64,000 bases of DNA from Leucobacter sp. PH1c (GTDB taxonomy: Bacteria; Actinomycetota; Actinomycetes; Actinomycetales; Microbacteriaceae), in assembly GCF_000633415.1 (NCBI RefSeq), contig NZ_AYMV01000020.1:124001-188000 (forward strand), read 5' to 3'. Made by a program: the position numbers and the translations under genes. This document shows, piece after piece, positions 31,897 through 39,024 of the stretch (the first letter of the stretch is position 1; every line of letters begins with the position of its first letter). A model generated the notes under the pieces. The model ran no database searches. It saw only the letters and a program-made list of their open reading frames with translations, and was not told the DNA's origin.

Positions 31897-32741
31897 GCGA
31901 ACCGCACTTCCCGCTCGGCGAAGCGGCGCCGCATCACCTCGGTGGCCTCGGGGTTGTCGTCGATCAGCACGAAGCGGCGCCCCAGCTCGGCCGCGGCGGC
32001 CCCGGTCGTGCCACTCCCCGCGAAGGCGTCGAGCACCCAATCCCCGGGACGCGACGACGCCTGGATGATCCTGCGCAGGATCCCCTCGGGCTTCTGCGTC
32101 GGGTAGCCCGTGCGCTCGCGCCCCGTCGGCGACACGATCGTGTGCCACCACGTGTCCGTCGGCAGCTTGCCGCGCGCGGCCTGCTCCGGGGTCACGAGCC
32201 CGGGCGCCATGTAGGGTTCCCGGTCCACGGCCTCCGCGTCGAAGTAGTAGTGATCCGGCAGCTTCGCGTACACGAGGATGTTGTCGTGCTTCGCCGGCCA
32301 GCGCCGCTTCGTGCGCGCGCCGTAGTCGTAGGCCCAGATGATCTCGTTGATGAAGCACTCGGGACCGAACATCGCGTCGAGCAGCACCTTCGCGTAGTGC
32401 ACCTCGCGATAGTCGAGGTGCAGATACAGCAGCCCGTCCGGCGAGAGCACCCGCCACGCCTCCTCGAGGCGCGGTTCGAGGAACTCCCAGTAGTCGACGA
32501 AGCGGTCGTCGTAGGCGAGGGTCATCTCGCGCGTCACGTCGTAACCCTGCCCGCGGAAGCCCAGCCGACCGCCGGGCGACCGCACGCCGCGCACGCGCTC
32601 CGCCTGCCGCGAGCGCCCCGTGTTGAAGGGCGGGTCGAGGTACACCGTCGCGAATGCGCTCCCGGGGAGGCTGCGCAGGATCGGCAGATTGTCGCCCTCG
32701 TAGACCAGGTCGGGGCCGGCCGGATCCCAGCGTTCATTCAC
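31893..32741 (-). CDS. Orphan DNA methyltransferase, beta-class N4/N6
   Basis: 282 residues. The catalytic motif IV YLDPPFNTG precedes the SAM-binding motif I VLDAFAGSGTT, the order of beta-class amino-methyltransferases. PTQKPEGILRRII is the family's motif X region. It methylates adenine or cytosine in a specific DNA site. No restriction gene is nearby, so it is an orphan, perhaps for regulation or host protection. The start is GTG 32741, 6 bp after TACGCT. It is coupled to the MocR gene. Confidence 0.88.
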   Translation of the reverse strand: MNERWDPAGPDLVYEGDNLPILRSLPGSAFATVYLDPPFNTGRSRQAERVRGVRSPGGRLGFRGQGYDVTREMTLAYDDRFVDYWEFLEPRLEEAWRVLSPDGLLYLHLDYREVHYAKVLLDAMFGPECFINEIIWAYDYGARTKRRWPAKHDNILVYAKLPDHYYFDAEAVDREPYMAPGLVTPEQAARGKLPTDTWWHTIVSPTGRERTGYPTQKPEGILRRIIQASSRPGDWVLDAFAGSGTTGAAAAELGRRFVLIDDNPEATEVMRRRFAEREVRFA

Positions 32742-32747
32742 CCCACC

Positions 32748-32753
32748 AGCGTA
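32748..32753 (-). promoter_or_regulatory. Candidate minus-10 for methylase-MocR operon (leaderless geometry)
   Basis: TACGCT is exactly 6 bp (GGTGGG) before the GTG at 32741. Confidence 0.5.
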
Positions 32754-32847
32754 CCGGGCGCGCTAGCGTGGTGCGGGAGCGCCGCCGCCCGGGTCGGCGC
32801 GGGAGCGCCGCCGCTGCGCGGGCTCGGACGACGGAGGAGGACCTCGC

Positions 32848-33207
32848 ATGATCCAGCTCGGAATGATCACCCTCGATACGGAGGATCCGCGCCCCCTGGC
32901 GGCGTGGTGGGCGGAGCGTCTCGGCGGCGAGATCGCGTACGACGCCGACGGCTGGTTCTGCATGGTGCGCGCGCCCGAACTCCCGGTGGCGCTCGGCTTC
33001 CAGAAGGTCGAGGCGCCCACCCCCGGGAAGAACCGCATGCACCTGGACCTCAACCGCACGGCCGACGTCGACCGCGACGCGCTCGTGGCCGAGTGGACCG
33101 CGGCGGGCGCCGAGCACCTCGGGCTCCGCGGCGAGGAGGGCTTCTCGTGGGACGTCTTCACGGATCCCGCGGGCAACGAGTTCTGCATCGGCGACCCGCA
33201 CGAGTAG
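32848..33207 (+). CDS. VOC family protein (glyoxalase-like)
   Basis: 119 residues forming one vicinal-oxygen-chelate unit: IQLGMITLDTEDPRPLAAWW at the start, KNRMHLDLN in the middle and VFTDPAGNEFCIGDP at the end. The actinobacterial subgroup is often called glyoxalase-like; the substrate is unknown. ATG 32848 follows GGAGGAGG at good spacing. The repeat elements B and C lie just downstream. Confidence 0.9.
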   Translation: MIQLGMITLDTEDPRPLAAWWAERLGGEIAYDADGWFCMVRAPELPVALGFQKVEAPTPGKNRMHLDLNRTADVDRDALVAEWTAAGAEHLGLRGEEGFSWDVFTDPAGNEFCIGDPHE

Positions 33208-33225
33208 GGCGCGCGCGGCGCGCGC

Positions 33226-33312
33226 ACAGATCCCGCAGGAGAAATCACGAATCTCGGAGGCAGAGCCCGCAATTTCTCCGAGATCCTAGATTTCTCCGAG
33301 GAAACGGAGGTG
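33226..33312 (+). repeat. Intergenic inverted-repeat element, copy B
   Basis: Arms GGAGAAATC-ACGA-ATCTCGGAG and, inverted, GGAGAAATC-TAGG-ATCTCGGAG face each other across a 16-nt loop region. The flanks are GATCCCGCA on the left and GGAAACGGAGG on the right. Confidence 0.85.
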
Positions 33313-33373
33313 TGCGGGCGGGGCGAGGAAGGGCGGCGCGCGTTCTGCCCGCGCATCTGTGGCGCCCCCGCGC

Positions 33374-33460
33374 ACAGACCCCGCAGGAGAAATCACGAAT
33401 CTCGGAGGCAGAGCCCGCAATTTCTCCGATATTCCAGATTTCTCCGAGGAAGCGGAGGCG
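33374..33460 (+). repeat. Intergenic inverted-repeat element, copy C
   Basis: Same orientation as copy B at a constant offset of 148 bp, with few differences. The arms are GGAGAAATC-ACGA-ATCTCGGAG and, inverted, GGAGAAATC-TGGA-ATATCGGAG. The rest of the 419-bp gap (33208-33626) is GC-rich, partly duplicated sequence with no convincing gene. Confidence 0.85.
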
Positions 33461-33626
33461 GGCAAGCGAGGCGGGCAAGGCGCGGGAGCGAACGCGGGAG
33501 CGAGACGCGAACGCCGGAGCGAGCCCGCGCACGCCCCACCCGATCTCCCGCACAGAACCACCCAGCGCGCGAAGCCCCAGCACTCCAGCACACATCACCC
33601 CGACCCCAACCCCGAGAGGACCATCC

Positions 33627-34136
33627 TTGGACACCGCACGCGTACGCACACACCTCGCCGCCCTCGGGTGGACGGGAGAAATCCTCGAGTTCGCCGAGTC
33701 GAGCGCCACGGTCGAGCTGGCCGCCGAGAAGGTCGGCACCGAGCCCGCGCGCATCGCGAAGACGCTGGGCTTCACCGACCCCGAGGACGCGGATCGCGCC
33801 GTGCTCGTCGTGGCCGCAGGAGATGCCCGCGTGAACGGCGGCCGCTTCAAGCGAGCGTTCGGCGCCAAGCCGCGCATGCTGCGGGGCCCCGAGGTGCTCG
33901 AACGGACGGGCTACCCGATCGGCGGGGTCTGCCCGTTCGCCCCGGCGCCCGGCGCGCGCGTCTTCCTCGATGCCTCCCTGCGCCGCTTCGAGACCGTGTT
34001 CCCAGCCGCGGGCACGGCGACGAGCGCCGTCGAGATCCCGGTCGACCGGCTCGTGGAGCTCACCGGCGCCGCCGGGTGGGTCGACGTGACGCTCGGCTGG
34101 CAGCCCGAAGCGGACGAGGCCGCCCCGGCGTCCTAG
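33627..34136 (+). CDS. YbaK/EbsC family aminoacyl-tRNA deacylase-like protein
   Basis: 169 residues. Family blocks include ARIAKTLGF, AVLVVAAGDARVNGGRFKRA, GYPIGGVCPFAP and SLRRFETVFPAAGT. YbaK proteins remove wrongly attached amino acids from tRNA, classically Cys from tRNA-Pro. The start is TTG 33627 with GAGAGGA 6 bp upstream; no ATG or GTG fits the family's N terminus. The last codons overlap the convergent enoyl-CoA hydratase-like gene by 4 bp. Confidence 0.88.
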   Translation: MDTARVRTHLAALGWTGEILEFAESSATVELAAEKVGTEPARIAKTLGFTDPEDADRAVLVVAAGDARVNGGRFKRAFGAKPRMLRGPEVLERTGYPIGGVCPFAPAPGARVFLDASLRRFETVFPAAGTATSAVEIPVDRLVELTGAAGWVDVTLGWQPEADEAAPAS

Positions 34137-35323
34137 CCCCGGGGATCCGCGGGCAGCTCGGGATCGAGGTCGAGCGCCCATTCGCCGTCCCGAAGCTCGG
34201 GATCGAGGATCGCCGCGACCTCGGCCGGTTCCAGCTCCGCGATCGTCGCCGGGCACCAGGCGGGGCTGCGATCCTTGTCGATGACCTGTGCACGCACGCC
34301 CTCGGGGAAGTCCGGGCGCGCGGCGAGACGGCCGAGCACGCGAAGGTCGTCGGCGAGCACGGCCGCAAGGTCGAGGTCGAGGCGGCGCGTGCGGTCGAGC
34401 TGCGCGAGCGTCACGACGACTGATGCGGGGCACATGCCGCGCACCAGCTCCGCCGTCGCTGCCGCAGCGGGGACGGGGCTCGCGTCGAGGGCGGCGAGGA
34501 GCCGAACGGCCGCCGCGATCGCCTCGGCCCCGCCCTGAGCGGCGGGAGCGGCGGGAGTGGCGGAAGCGTCGGGAGCGCCGGCTCCGAGCGCGAACTCGGC
34601 GATCGGGTCCCACCAGGCCGCCGATTCGAGGATGGGCGCCGGGCCAGGCGGCTGCTCGGCGTGGCGCGCGCAGGCGGCCGCGGGCGCCTCACCTGCGGCG
34701 AGCGCGGCGCGGAGCTCGGGGATCCGCTCGGAGGGGACGAACCAGTCCGCGAAACCGAGCCCGATCGCATCGGCCGCGCCGAACTCCCCCGCTGTGATCG
34801 CGAGCAGCTCGCCGAGCCGCCCGGGAGCGCGGGCGAGGAGGAGGTGGCCGCCCACGTCGGGCACGATCCCGATCCGCACCTCCGGCATGGCGAGGCGGCT
34901 CCGCTCGGTCACGACGCGCTGCGCGGCGTGCCCGCCGAGCCCGATCCCGCCGCCCATCGCGATGCCGTCCATGATGACGACGACGGGGAGCGGCGAGCGC
35001 GCAATCCAGTGGTCCACCGCGTACTCCAGGGCGAGGATCCCGCGCGGATCCGCTCCGGCGATCTCCTTGATGTCGCCGCCGCCGCAGAAGCCCCGGTCCC
35101 CCGCGCCGTCGATCAGGATGCTGCGGGGGGCCGCGGCGCCGCTCGCACCCGCTGTTTCGCGCGTCTCGCGAAGCGCGTGGGCGAGGATGCCGAACATCTC
35201 GCTCGAGAGGGCGTTGATCGCTCGCGGCCGGTTGAGCGTGATCCGCGTCATCGCGCCCTCCGCTCGCACGAGAACGAGGGGTTCAGAGGGGGCGGGGCTC
35301 GGGGCTGCAGCGGCGGTGCTCAT
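34133..35323 (-). CDS. Enoyl-CoA hydratase/isomerase family, 3-hydroxyisobutyryl-CoA hydrolase-like
   Basis: 396 residues, longer than simple crotonases and in the range of 3-hydroxyisobutyryl-CoA hydrolase. Oxyanion-hole blocks are FCGGGDIKEIAG and DGIAMGGGIGLGGHA, followed by MPEVRIGIVPDVGGHLLLAR. The C-terminal half with LDRTRRLDLDLAAVLADDLR is typical of that enzyme. A step in valine breakdown is likely. An Ala/Pro-rich insertion sits near residue 250. ATG 35323 lies 6 bp after TACGGT. Confidence 0.87.
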   Translation of the reverse strand: MSTAAAAPSPAPSEPLVLVRAEGAMTRITLNRPRAINALSSEMFGILAHALRETRETAGASGAAAPRSILIDGAGDRGFCGGGDIKEIAGADPRGILALEYAVDHWIARSPLPVVVIMDGIAMGGGIGLGGHAAQRVVTERSRLAMPEVRIGIVPDVGGHLLLARAPGRLGELLAITAGEFGAADAIGLGFADWFVPSERIPELRAALAAGEAPAAACARHAEQPPGPAPILESAAWWDPIAEFALGAGAPDASATPAAPAAQGGAEAIAAAVRLLAALDASPVPAAAATAELVRGMCPASVVVTLAQLDRTRRLDLDLAAVLADDLRVLGRLAARPDFPEGVRAQVIDKDRSPAWCPATIAELEPAEVAAILDPELRDGEWALDLDPELPADPRG

Positions 35324-35329
35324 GGCAGC

Positions 35330-35335
35330 ACCGTA
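35330..35335 (-). promoter_or_regulatory. Candidate extended minus-10 for hydratase-like gene (leaderless geometry)
   Basis: TGC-TACGGT is exactly 6 bp (GCTGCC) before the ATG at 35323. Confidence 0.5.
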
Positions 35336-35370
35336 GCATCGCGGCGGCCCGGACGGCCGCAGCCACGGGG

Positions 35371-35430
35371 GCAGCAGCCGCAGCCACCGGGCAGCAGCCG
35401 GAGCCACAGCGCAGCAGCCGCAGCCGGAAC
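35371..35430. repeat. Three tandem copies of a 20-bp unit
   Basis: GCAGCAGCCGCAGCCACCGG and two diverged copies begin at 35371, 35391 and 35411. They fill the gap between two same-strand genes; no gene is seen in it. Confidence 0.8.
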
Positions 35431-35452
35431 CCCGGAGCAGCGGCAGCCGTCT

Positions 35453-36772
35453 CTACGGCGTCGGGCGCAGCGCGTCGTACGCCATGAAGCCGCGCGCCGT
35501 GCGCAGCAGCACGAGCATCACCCCGAGGATGACGAGACCGCCGAGGAGCGGCGGCGCCCAGAGCGCGAGGAGCGTGGCGAGGCCGCCCGCGATGAGGTCG
35601 CCGACGCGGGGGCCGCCCGCCACCACCACGTAGAACAGGCCCTGCATGCGTCCGCGCACATCGTCGGGCGCCGCGGTCTGGAGGATGGTCGTGCGGAACA
35701 CGGCGCTCACGTTGTCGGCGGCGCCCGTCCCCGCGAGCGCCAGCCCGCCGAGCAGGATCGCGGGGACGACGGGGGCGGCGGGTGCCTGCCCGCCACCGAG
35801 GATTCCCGTGACGAGCAGCACGACGCCGAAGAGCGCGGTGCAGGCGCCGAACGCCGCGATCGCGAGGGTCACGGCGCGGCCCTGGCAGCGCACTGCGCCG
35901 AGCGGCCCCGAGAACAGCCCGGAGAGGAGCGCGCCCACGGCGAACGACGCGGTGAGCACGCCGACGGTGACGGGGCCGCCGCCGAGCACGAGCGCACCGG
36001 CCGCGGGGAACACGACGCGCGGCGAGCCGAGGGTCATGGCGACGAGATCCCAGACGAAGGTGGCGCGCACGTTCGGTGCGGTGCGCAGGAAGCGGAGGCT
36101 CTCGACGACCGATCCGAAGCCCACGCGAGCGCGGCCACCCTCGGGCACCATGGCCGGCAGGCTGAGGATCCCGAGGAAGGCGCCCGTGAAGAGGACGGCG
36201 TCGAGGAGGTAGGTCCAGGGGAACCCGACGCTCGCGACGAGCACCCCGGCGACGGCGGGGCCGACCGTGATCGCGAGCCCCATCGTGATGCCGCTGAGCG
36301 CGGCGGCCGCGGGGAGCAGCTGCGGCGACAGCAGCCGGGGCAGGATCGCGCCGCGCGTCGCCCCGAGGATCGTGGCGGAGGTGGCGTTCACCGCGGCGAG
36401 CAGGTAGTACGGCCAGGTGGCGGTGACGTCGAGGAACGCGATGACCGTCATCGTGCCGACGCTGCTCCACGCGATGAGCGCGGTGACGAGGGAGACCCTG
36501 CGCCGGTCGAAGGTGTCGGCGAGCGCGCCGCCGACGAAGCCCGCGAGGATCATGGGGCCGAGCGCCCAGAGCGCGACGAGCGAGACCGCGAGCGTCGACT
36601 GGGTGAGCGCGTAGACGTGGAGGCCCACGGCCACGATCGTGATCTGCGCGCCGATCTGCGCGACCGAGGTGCCCACCCAGAGCTTCGCGAACGCCGGGCT
36701 GGCGCGCAGCGGCGTGACGTCGACGAGGAGAGATCGGAGGCGGCGCCGCGGTGGGCGATCATCGGTGGTCAC
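35453..36772 (-). CDS. MFS transporter (EntS/MFS_3-like)
   Basis: 439 residues, 12 spans. The first helix region is FAKLWVGTSVAQIGAQITIV, and motif A appears as GGALADTFDRRRVSLVTALI. The second-half signature DNVSAVFRTTILQTAAPDDV, then RGRMQG, is typical of the MFS_3/EntS group of exporters (enterobactin exporter, macrolide efflux). The substrate is unknown. The GTG at 36772 lies 6 bp after TAGCGT. It is divergent from the DUF3097 gene. Confidence 0.88.
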   Translation of the reverse strand: MTTDDRPPRRRLRSLLVDVTPLRASPAFAKLWVGTSVAQIGAQITIVAVGLHVYALTQSTLAVSLVALWALGPMILAGFVGGALADTFDRRRVSLVTALIAWSSVGTMTVIAFLDVTATWPYYLLAAVNATSATILGATRGAILPRLLSPQLLPAAAALSGITMGLAITVGPAVAGVLVASVGFPWTYLLDAVLFTGAFLGILSLPAMVPEGGRARVGFGSVVESLRFLRTAPNVRATFVWDLVAMTLGSPRVVFPAAGALVLGGGPVTVGVLTASFAVGALLSGLFSGPLGAVRCQGRAVTLAIAAFGACTALFGVVLLVTGILGGGQAPAAPVVPAILLGGLALAGTGAADNVSAVFRTTILQTAAPDDVRGRMQGLFYVVVAGGPRVGDLIAGGLATLLALWAPPLLGGLVILGVMLVLLRTARGFMAYDALRPTP

Positions 36773-36778
36773 CGCAGC

Positions 36779-36784
36779 ACGCTA
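36779..36784 (-). promoter_or_regulatory. Candidate minus-10 for MFS gene (leaderless geometry)
   Basis: TAGCGT is exactly 6 bp (GCTGCG) before the GTG at 36772. Confidence 0.5.
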
Positions 36785-36813
36785 TCAGTCGCCCCCGTCA
36801 GCGGGTGGGCCGG

Positions 36814-36819
36814 TAGGCT
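36814..36819 (+). promoter_or_regulatory. Candidate minus-10 for DUF3097 gene (leaderless geometry)
   Basis: TAGGCT is exactly 6 bp (CGGAGC) before the GTG at 36826. Confidence 0.5.
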
Positions 36820-36825
36820 CGGAGC

Positions 36826-37662
36826 GTGTTCGACGATCGCTACGACGGTGACCCCCTCGCCCGCATGAAGCCCCGCCGCGGCCCCGTGCAGCGCCGGGAG
36901 GTGGTGCTCGCACGCGACCTCGTCGTGGAGCACAGCGAGACCGAGTGGTGCGGCGCCGTGGTCGGCGCGCGCGAGGGGCTCGTGCAGCTCGAGGACTTCC
37001 GCGGCAAGGTGCGCGCCTTCCCTCTGAGCGACGGCTTCCTGATCGATGACGAGCCGGTGCGGCTCGTGATGCCGCAGCGCCGCCCCGCAGGCCGGCAGCG
37101 CACGGCCTCCGGTTCGTTCGCGACGGCCCCGCAGCGGGCCCGGGTCGCGATGCCAAGCCGGATCTTCGTCGAGGGCAAGCACGACGCCGAGCTCGTCGAG
37201 CAGGTGTGGGGCGACGACCTCCGGGTGGAGGGCGTCGTCGTCGAGCTGCTGCAGGGCGCCGACAATCTGCAGGACGTGCTCGCCGAGTTCGGGCCGGGGC
37301 CCGAGCGCCGCGCCGGCGTGCTGCTCGACCACCTCGTGAAGGGCAGCAAAGAGACCCGCATCGCCGAGCAGATCGCGCGCGGGCCGCACGGCCAGCACGT
37401 GCTCATCGTGGGGCACCCGTTCGTCGATATCTGGCAGGCGGTGAAGCCGGGGCGGGTGGGGCTCACGGAGTGGCCCGTGATCCCGCGCAGCATCGAGTGG
37501 AAGGCCGGGATCTGCCGCGCGCTCGGCTGGCCGTCGGACGAGCCCGCGGACATCGCCGAAGCGTGGTCGCGGATCCGTGGCCGGGTGCGCAATTTCCGGG
37601 ACCTGGAGCCCGAGCTCGTGGGCCGCGTGGAGCACCTCATCGATTTCGTGACGGTCGGCTGA
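36826..37662 (+). CDS. DUF3097 family protein
   Basis: 278 residues, an actinobacterial family of unknown function. Characteristic blocks are VLARDLVVEHSETEWCGAVV near the N terminus, RIFVEGKHDAELVEQVWGDD, VVVELLQGADNLQDVLAEFG, GVLLDHLVKGSKETRIAEQI and HVLIVGHPFVDIWQAVKPG. The VEGKHDAELV segment resembles the Glu motif of TOPRIM domains, and the later Asp-rich strands would fit; this is inference. The start is GTG 36826, just after TAGGCT. Confidence 0.88.
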   Translation: MFDDRYDGDPLARMKPRRGPVQRREVVLARDLVVEHSETEWCGAVVGAREGLVQLEDFRGKVRAFPLSDGFLIDDEPVRLVMPQRRPAGRQRTASGSFATAPQRARVAMPSRIFVEGKHDAELVEQVWGDDLRVEGVVVELLQGADNLQDVLAEFGPGPERRAGVLLDHLVKGSKETRIAEQIARGPHGQHVLIVGHPFVDIWQAVKPGRVGLTEWPVIPRSIEWKAGICRALGWPSDEPADIAEAWSRIRGRVRNFRDLEPELVGRVEHLIDFVTVG

Positions 37663-37675
37663 GCCGCGCCGTCCT

Positions 37676-37693
37676 CCGTGCGCGAACGCACGG
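37676..37693 (+). terminator. Small hairpin after DUF3097 gene
   Basis: A 7-bp stem CCGTGCG/CGCACGG with CGAA tetraloop, 14 bp after the stop codon. Confidence 0.4.
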
Positions 37694-37752
37694 CTCGCTT
37701 CCGGCCCCGCGGGATTACCATGGGATCCCACGCAGTGTGCAGGAGGTCTCCG

Positions 37753-38619
37753 GTGTCCAAGCCCGCGTTTCTGGTGATGCCTCAGTGGCAGGGTTCGCCC
37801 TCGTCCCGCGCGATGCGCCTGGTCGAGGGCGCTGAGCTGCTCCGGGAGGATCTGCCCCCGAGCGCGCGCGTCGACATCCCGGTCCCGCTCGAGGCGGGCG
37901 ACGCGCTCGGCACCCCCGTCGCGCGCTTGAGTAGCCTCGTCCAGGCGCGCTCGGCCGCGCGCGAGGCGATCCTCGCGAGCGCGGGGCGCGGGCTCGAAGT
38001 GCCGATCCTGCTGGGCGGCGACTGCGCGTCGTCGCTCGCAGGCCTCGAGCACGCCGTCGGCGCCGCTGCGGGCGAAGCGCTCGCCGTGCTCTGGTTCGAC
38101 GCGCACCCGGATCTGCAGCACCCGAGCACCTCGCCGTCGGGTGCCGCCTCGGGGATGACGCTCCGCCACGCGCTCGGCGACGGGGCGCCGGATCTCGCGC
38201 TCGCCGAGCCGGTGGCCGCTCCCCACGTCTCCCTCATCGGCGCCCGCGCATTCGACCCCGAGGAGCTCGCGGAGTCGGAGTCGCGCGGGCTGCGACGCAT
38301 CGAGGCCGATCCGGATCCCGAGGCGTTCGCGGCTCAGATCGTCGCGGCGGTCGCACCGGCACGGCGGCTCTACGTGCACATCGACCTCGACGTGCTCGAC
38401 CCCGCAGAGTTCGGCTCGGTCCACACGCCCGTGCCGTTCGGGCTCTCGGTCGCGCAGCTCACGGCGGCGCTCCGGGCCGCCGTCGCGGAGGTGCCCCTCG
38501 TCGGCGGGGCGATCTGCGAGTTCGCGCCGGCCAGCGCTGAGCGGGCGGCGGAGGATCTGCCGACCGTGCTGCGCACCCTCGGCGCGCTCACCTCCGGTCT
38601 CCTGCGAGGAGCAGCGTGA
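37753..38619 (+). CDS. Arginase-family ureohydrolase with Cys in place of a metal-ligand His
   Basis: 288 residues with the arginase fold. Metal motifs are WFDAHPDLQHPS and VHIDLDVLDPAEF. The first motif, GGDHS in arginases, reads LLGGDCASS here. The substrate loop FGLSVAQLTAALRA and EFAPAS follow. It is probably a ureohydrolase or formiminoglutamase relative; the His-to-Cys change leaves activity uncertain. The start is GTG 37753 with AGGAGG 7 bp upstream. Its stop overlaps the start of the next gene (GTGA). Confidence 0.85.
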   Translation: MSKPAFLVMPQWQGSPSSRAMRLVEGAELLREDLPPSARVDIPVPLEAGDALGTPVARLSSLVQARSAAREAILASAGRGLEVPILLGGDCASSLAGLEHAVGAAAGEALAVLWFDAHPDLQHPSTSPSGAASGMTLRHALGDGAPDLALAEPVAAPHVSLIGARAFDPEELAESESRGLRRIEADPDPEAFAAQIVAAVAPARRLYVHIDLDVLDPAEFGSVHTPVPFGLSVAQLTAALRAAVAEVPLVGGAICEFAPASAERAAEDLPTVLRTLGALTSGLLRGAA

Positions 38620-38999
38620 CCGGCCGCACGGCGAGCGGCACGCGTCGCCGCTCCCGCCCGCTCCCCCTCGCCGGGCTGGGCTTCGCCTGCGCGACGGCCT
38701 TCGGATTCGTCTGGGGACTCATCTGGAGCACGGGCCGCGTCCGCAGGCACGAGGGGCTCTGGGTGTTCACGGGGCTTCCGAAGTGGGCGTTCGGCCGCGG
38801 CGGCGTCTGCGTGGGCTCGTGCTACCTCACCGACCGGAACACGCGCCCCTCGGTGCTGCGCCACGAGCTCGTGCACCGCGAGCAGTGGCGCCACTACGGC
38901 TTCGCGATGCCCTTCCTCTACCTCCTGGCCGGCCGCGACCCGCTGCGCAACCGCTTCGAGATCGAGGCGGGGCTGCGCGACGGCGGGTACGTGCGCTGA
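38616..38999 (+). CDS. Small membrane protein with HExxH motif
   Basis: 127 residues. A basic N terminus precedes one clear membrane span (LAGLGFACATAFGFVWGLIW, about 18-37). The outer part has CVGSCY and VLRHELVHREQWRHYG, an HExxH zinc-protease-like motif, and ends EIEAGLRDGGYVR. I do not know a named family; as I recall, relatives in databases often carry the name Fe-S oxidoreductase, which the sequence does not support. The GTG start at 38616 overlaps the ureohydrolase stop. Confidence 0.78.
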   Translation: MTGRTASGTRRRSRPLPLAGLGFACATAFGFVWGLIWSTGRVRRHEGLWVFTGLPKWAFGRGGVCVGSCYLTDRNTRPSVLRHELVHREQWRHYGFAMPFLYLLAGRDPLRNRFEIEAGLRDGGYVR

Positions 39000-39012
39000 G
39001 GCGGACACGACC

Positions 39013-39018
39013 TAGACT
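39013..39018 (+). promoter_or_regulatory. Candidate minus-10 for alpha/beta hydrolase gene (leaderless geometry)
   Basis: TAGACT is exactly 6 bp (GAGCGC) before the ATG at 39025. Confidence 0.5.
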
Positions 39019-39024
39019 GAGCGC

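Noticed and set aside
32142-33626. Extension of the YbaK-like frame upstream through the repeats and VOC region
   Set aside because: No start with a binding site, and it would run antisense to the methylase gene and through the VOC gene in another frame. The TTG at 33627 has GAGAGGA and fits the family length.
38616-38999. Fe-S oxidoreductase function
   Set aside because: The only Cys pair is C-x4-C in a short membrane protein with no further ligands. The evidence points to an HExxH metal site instead.
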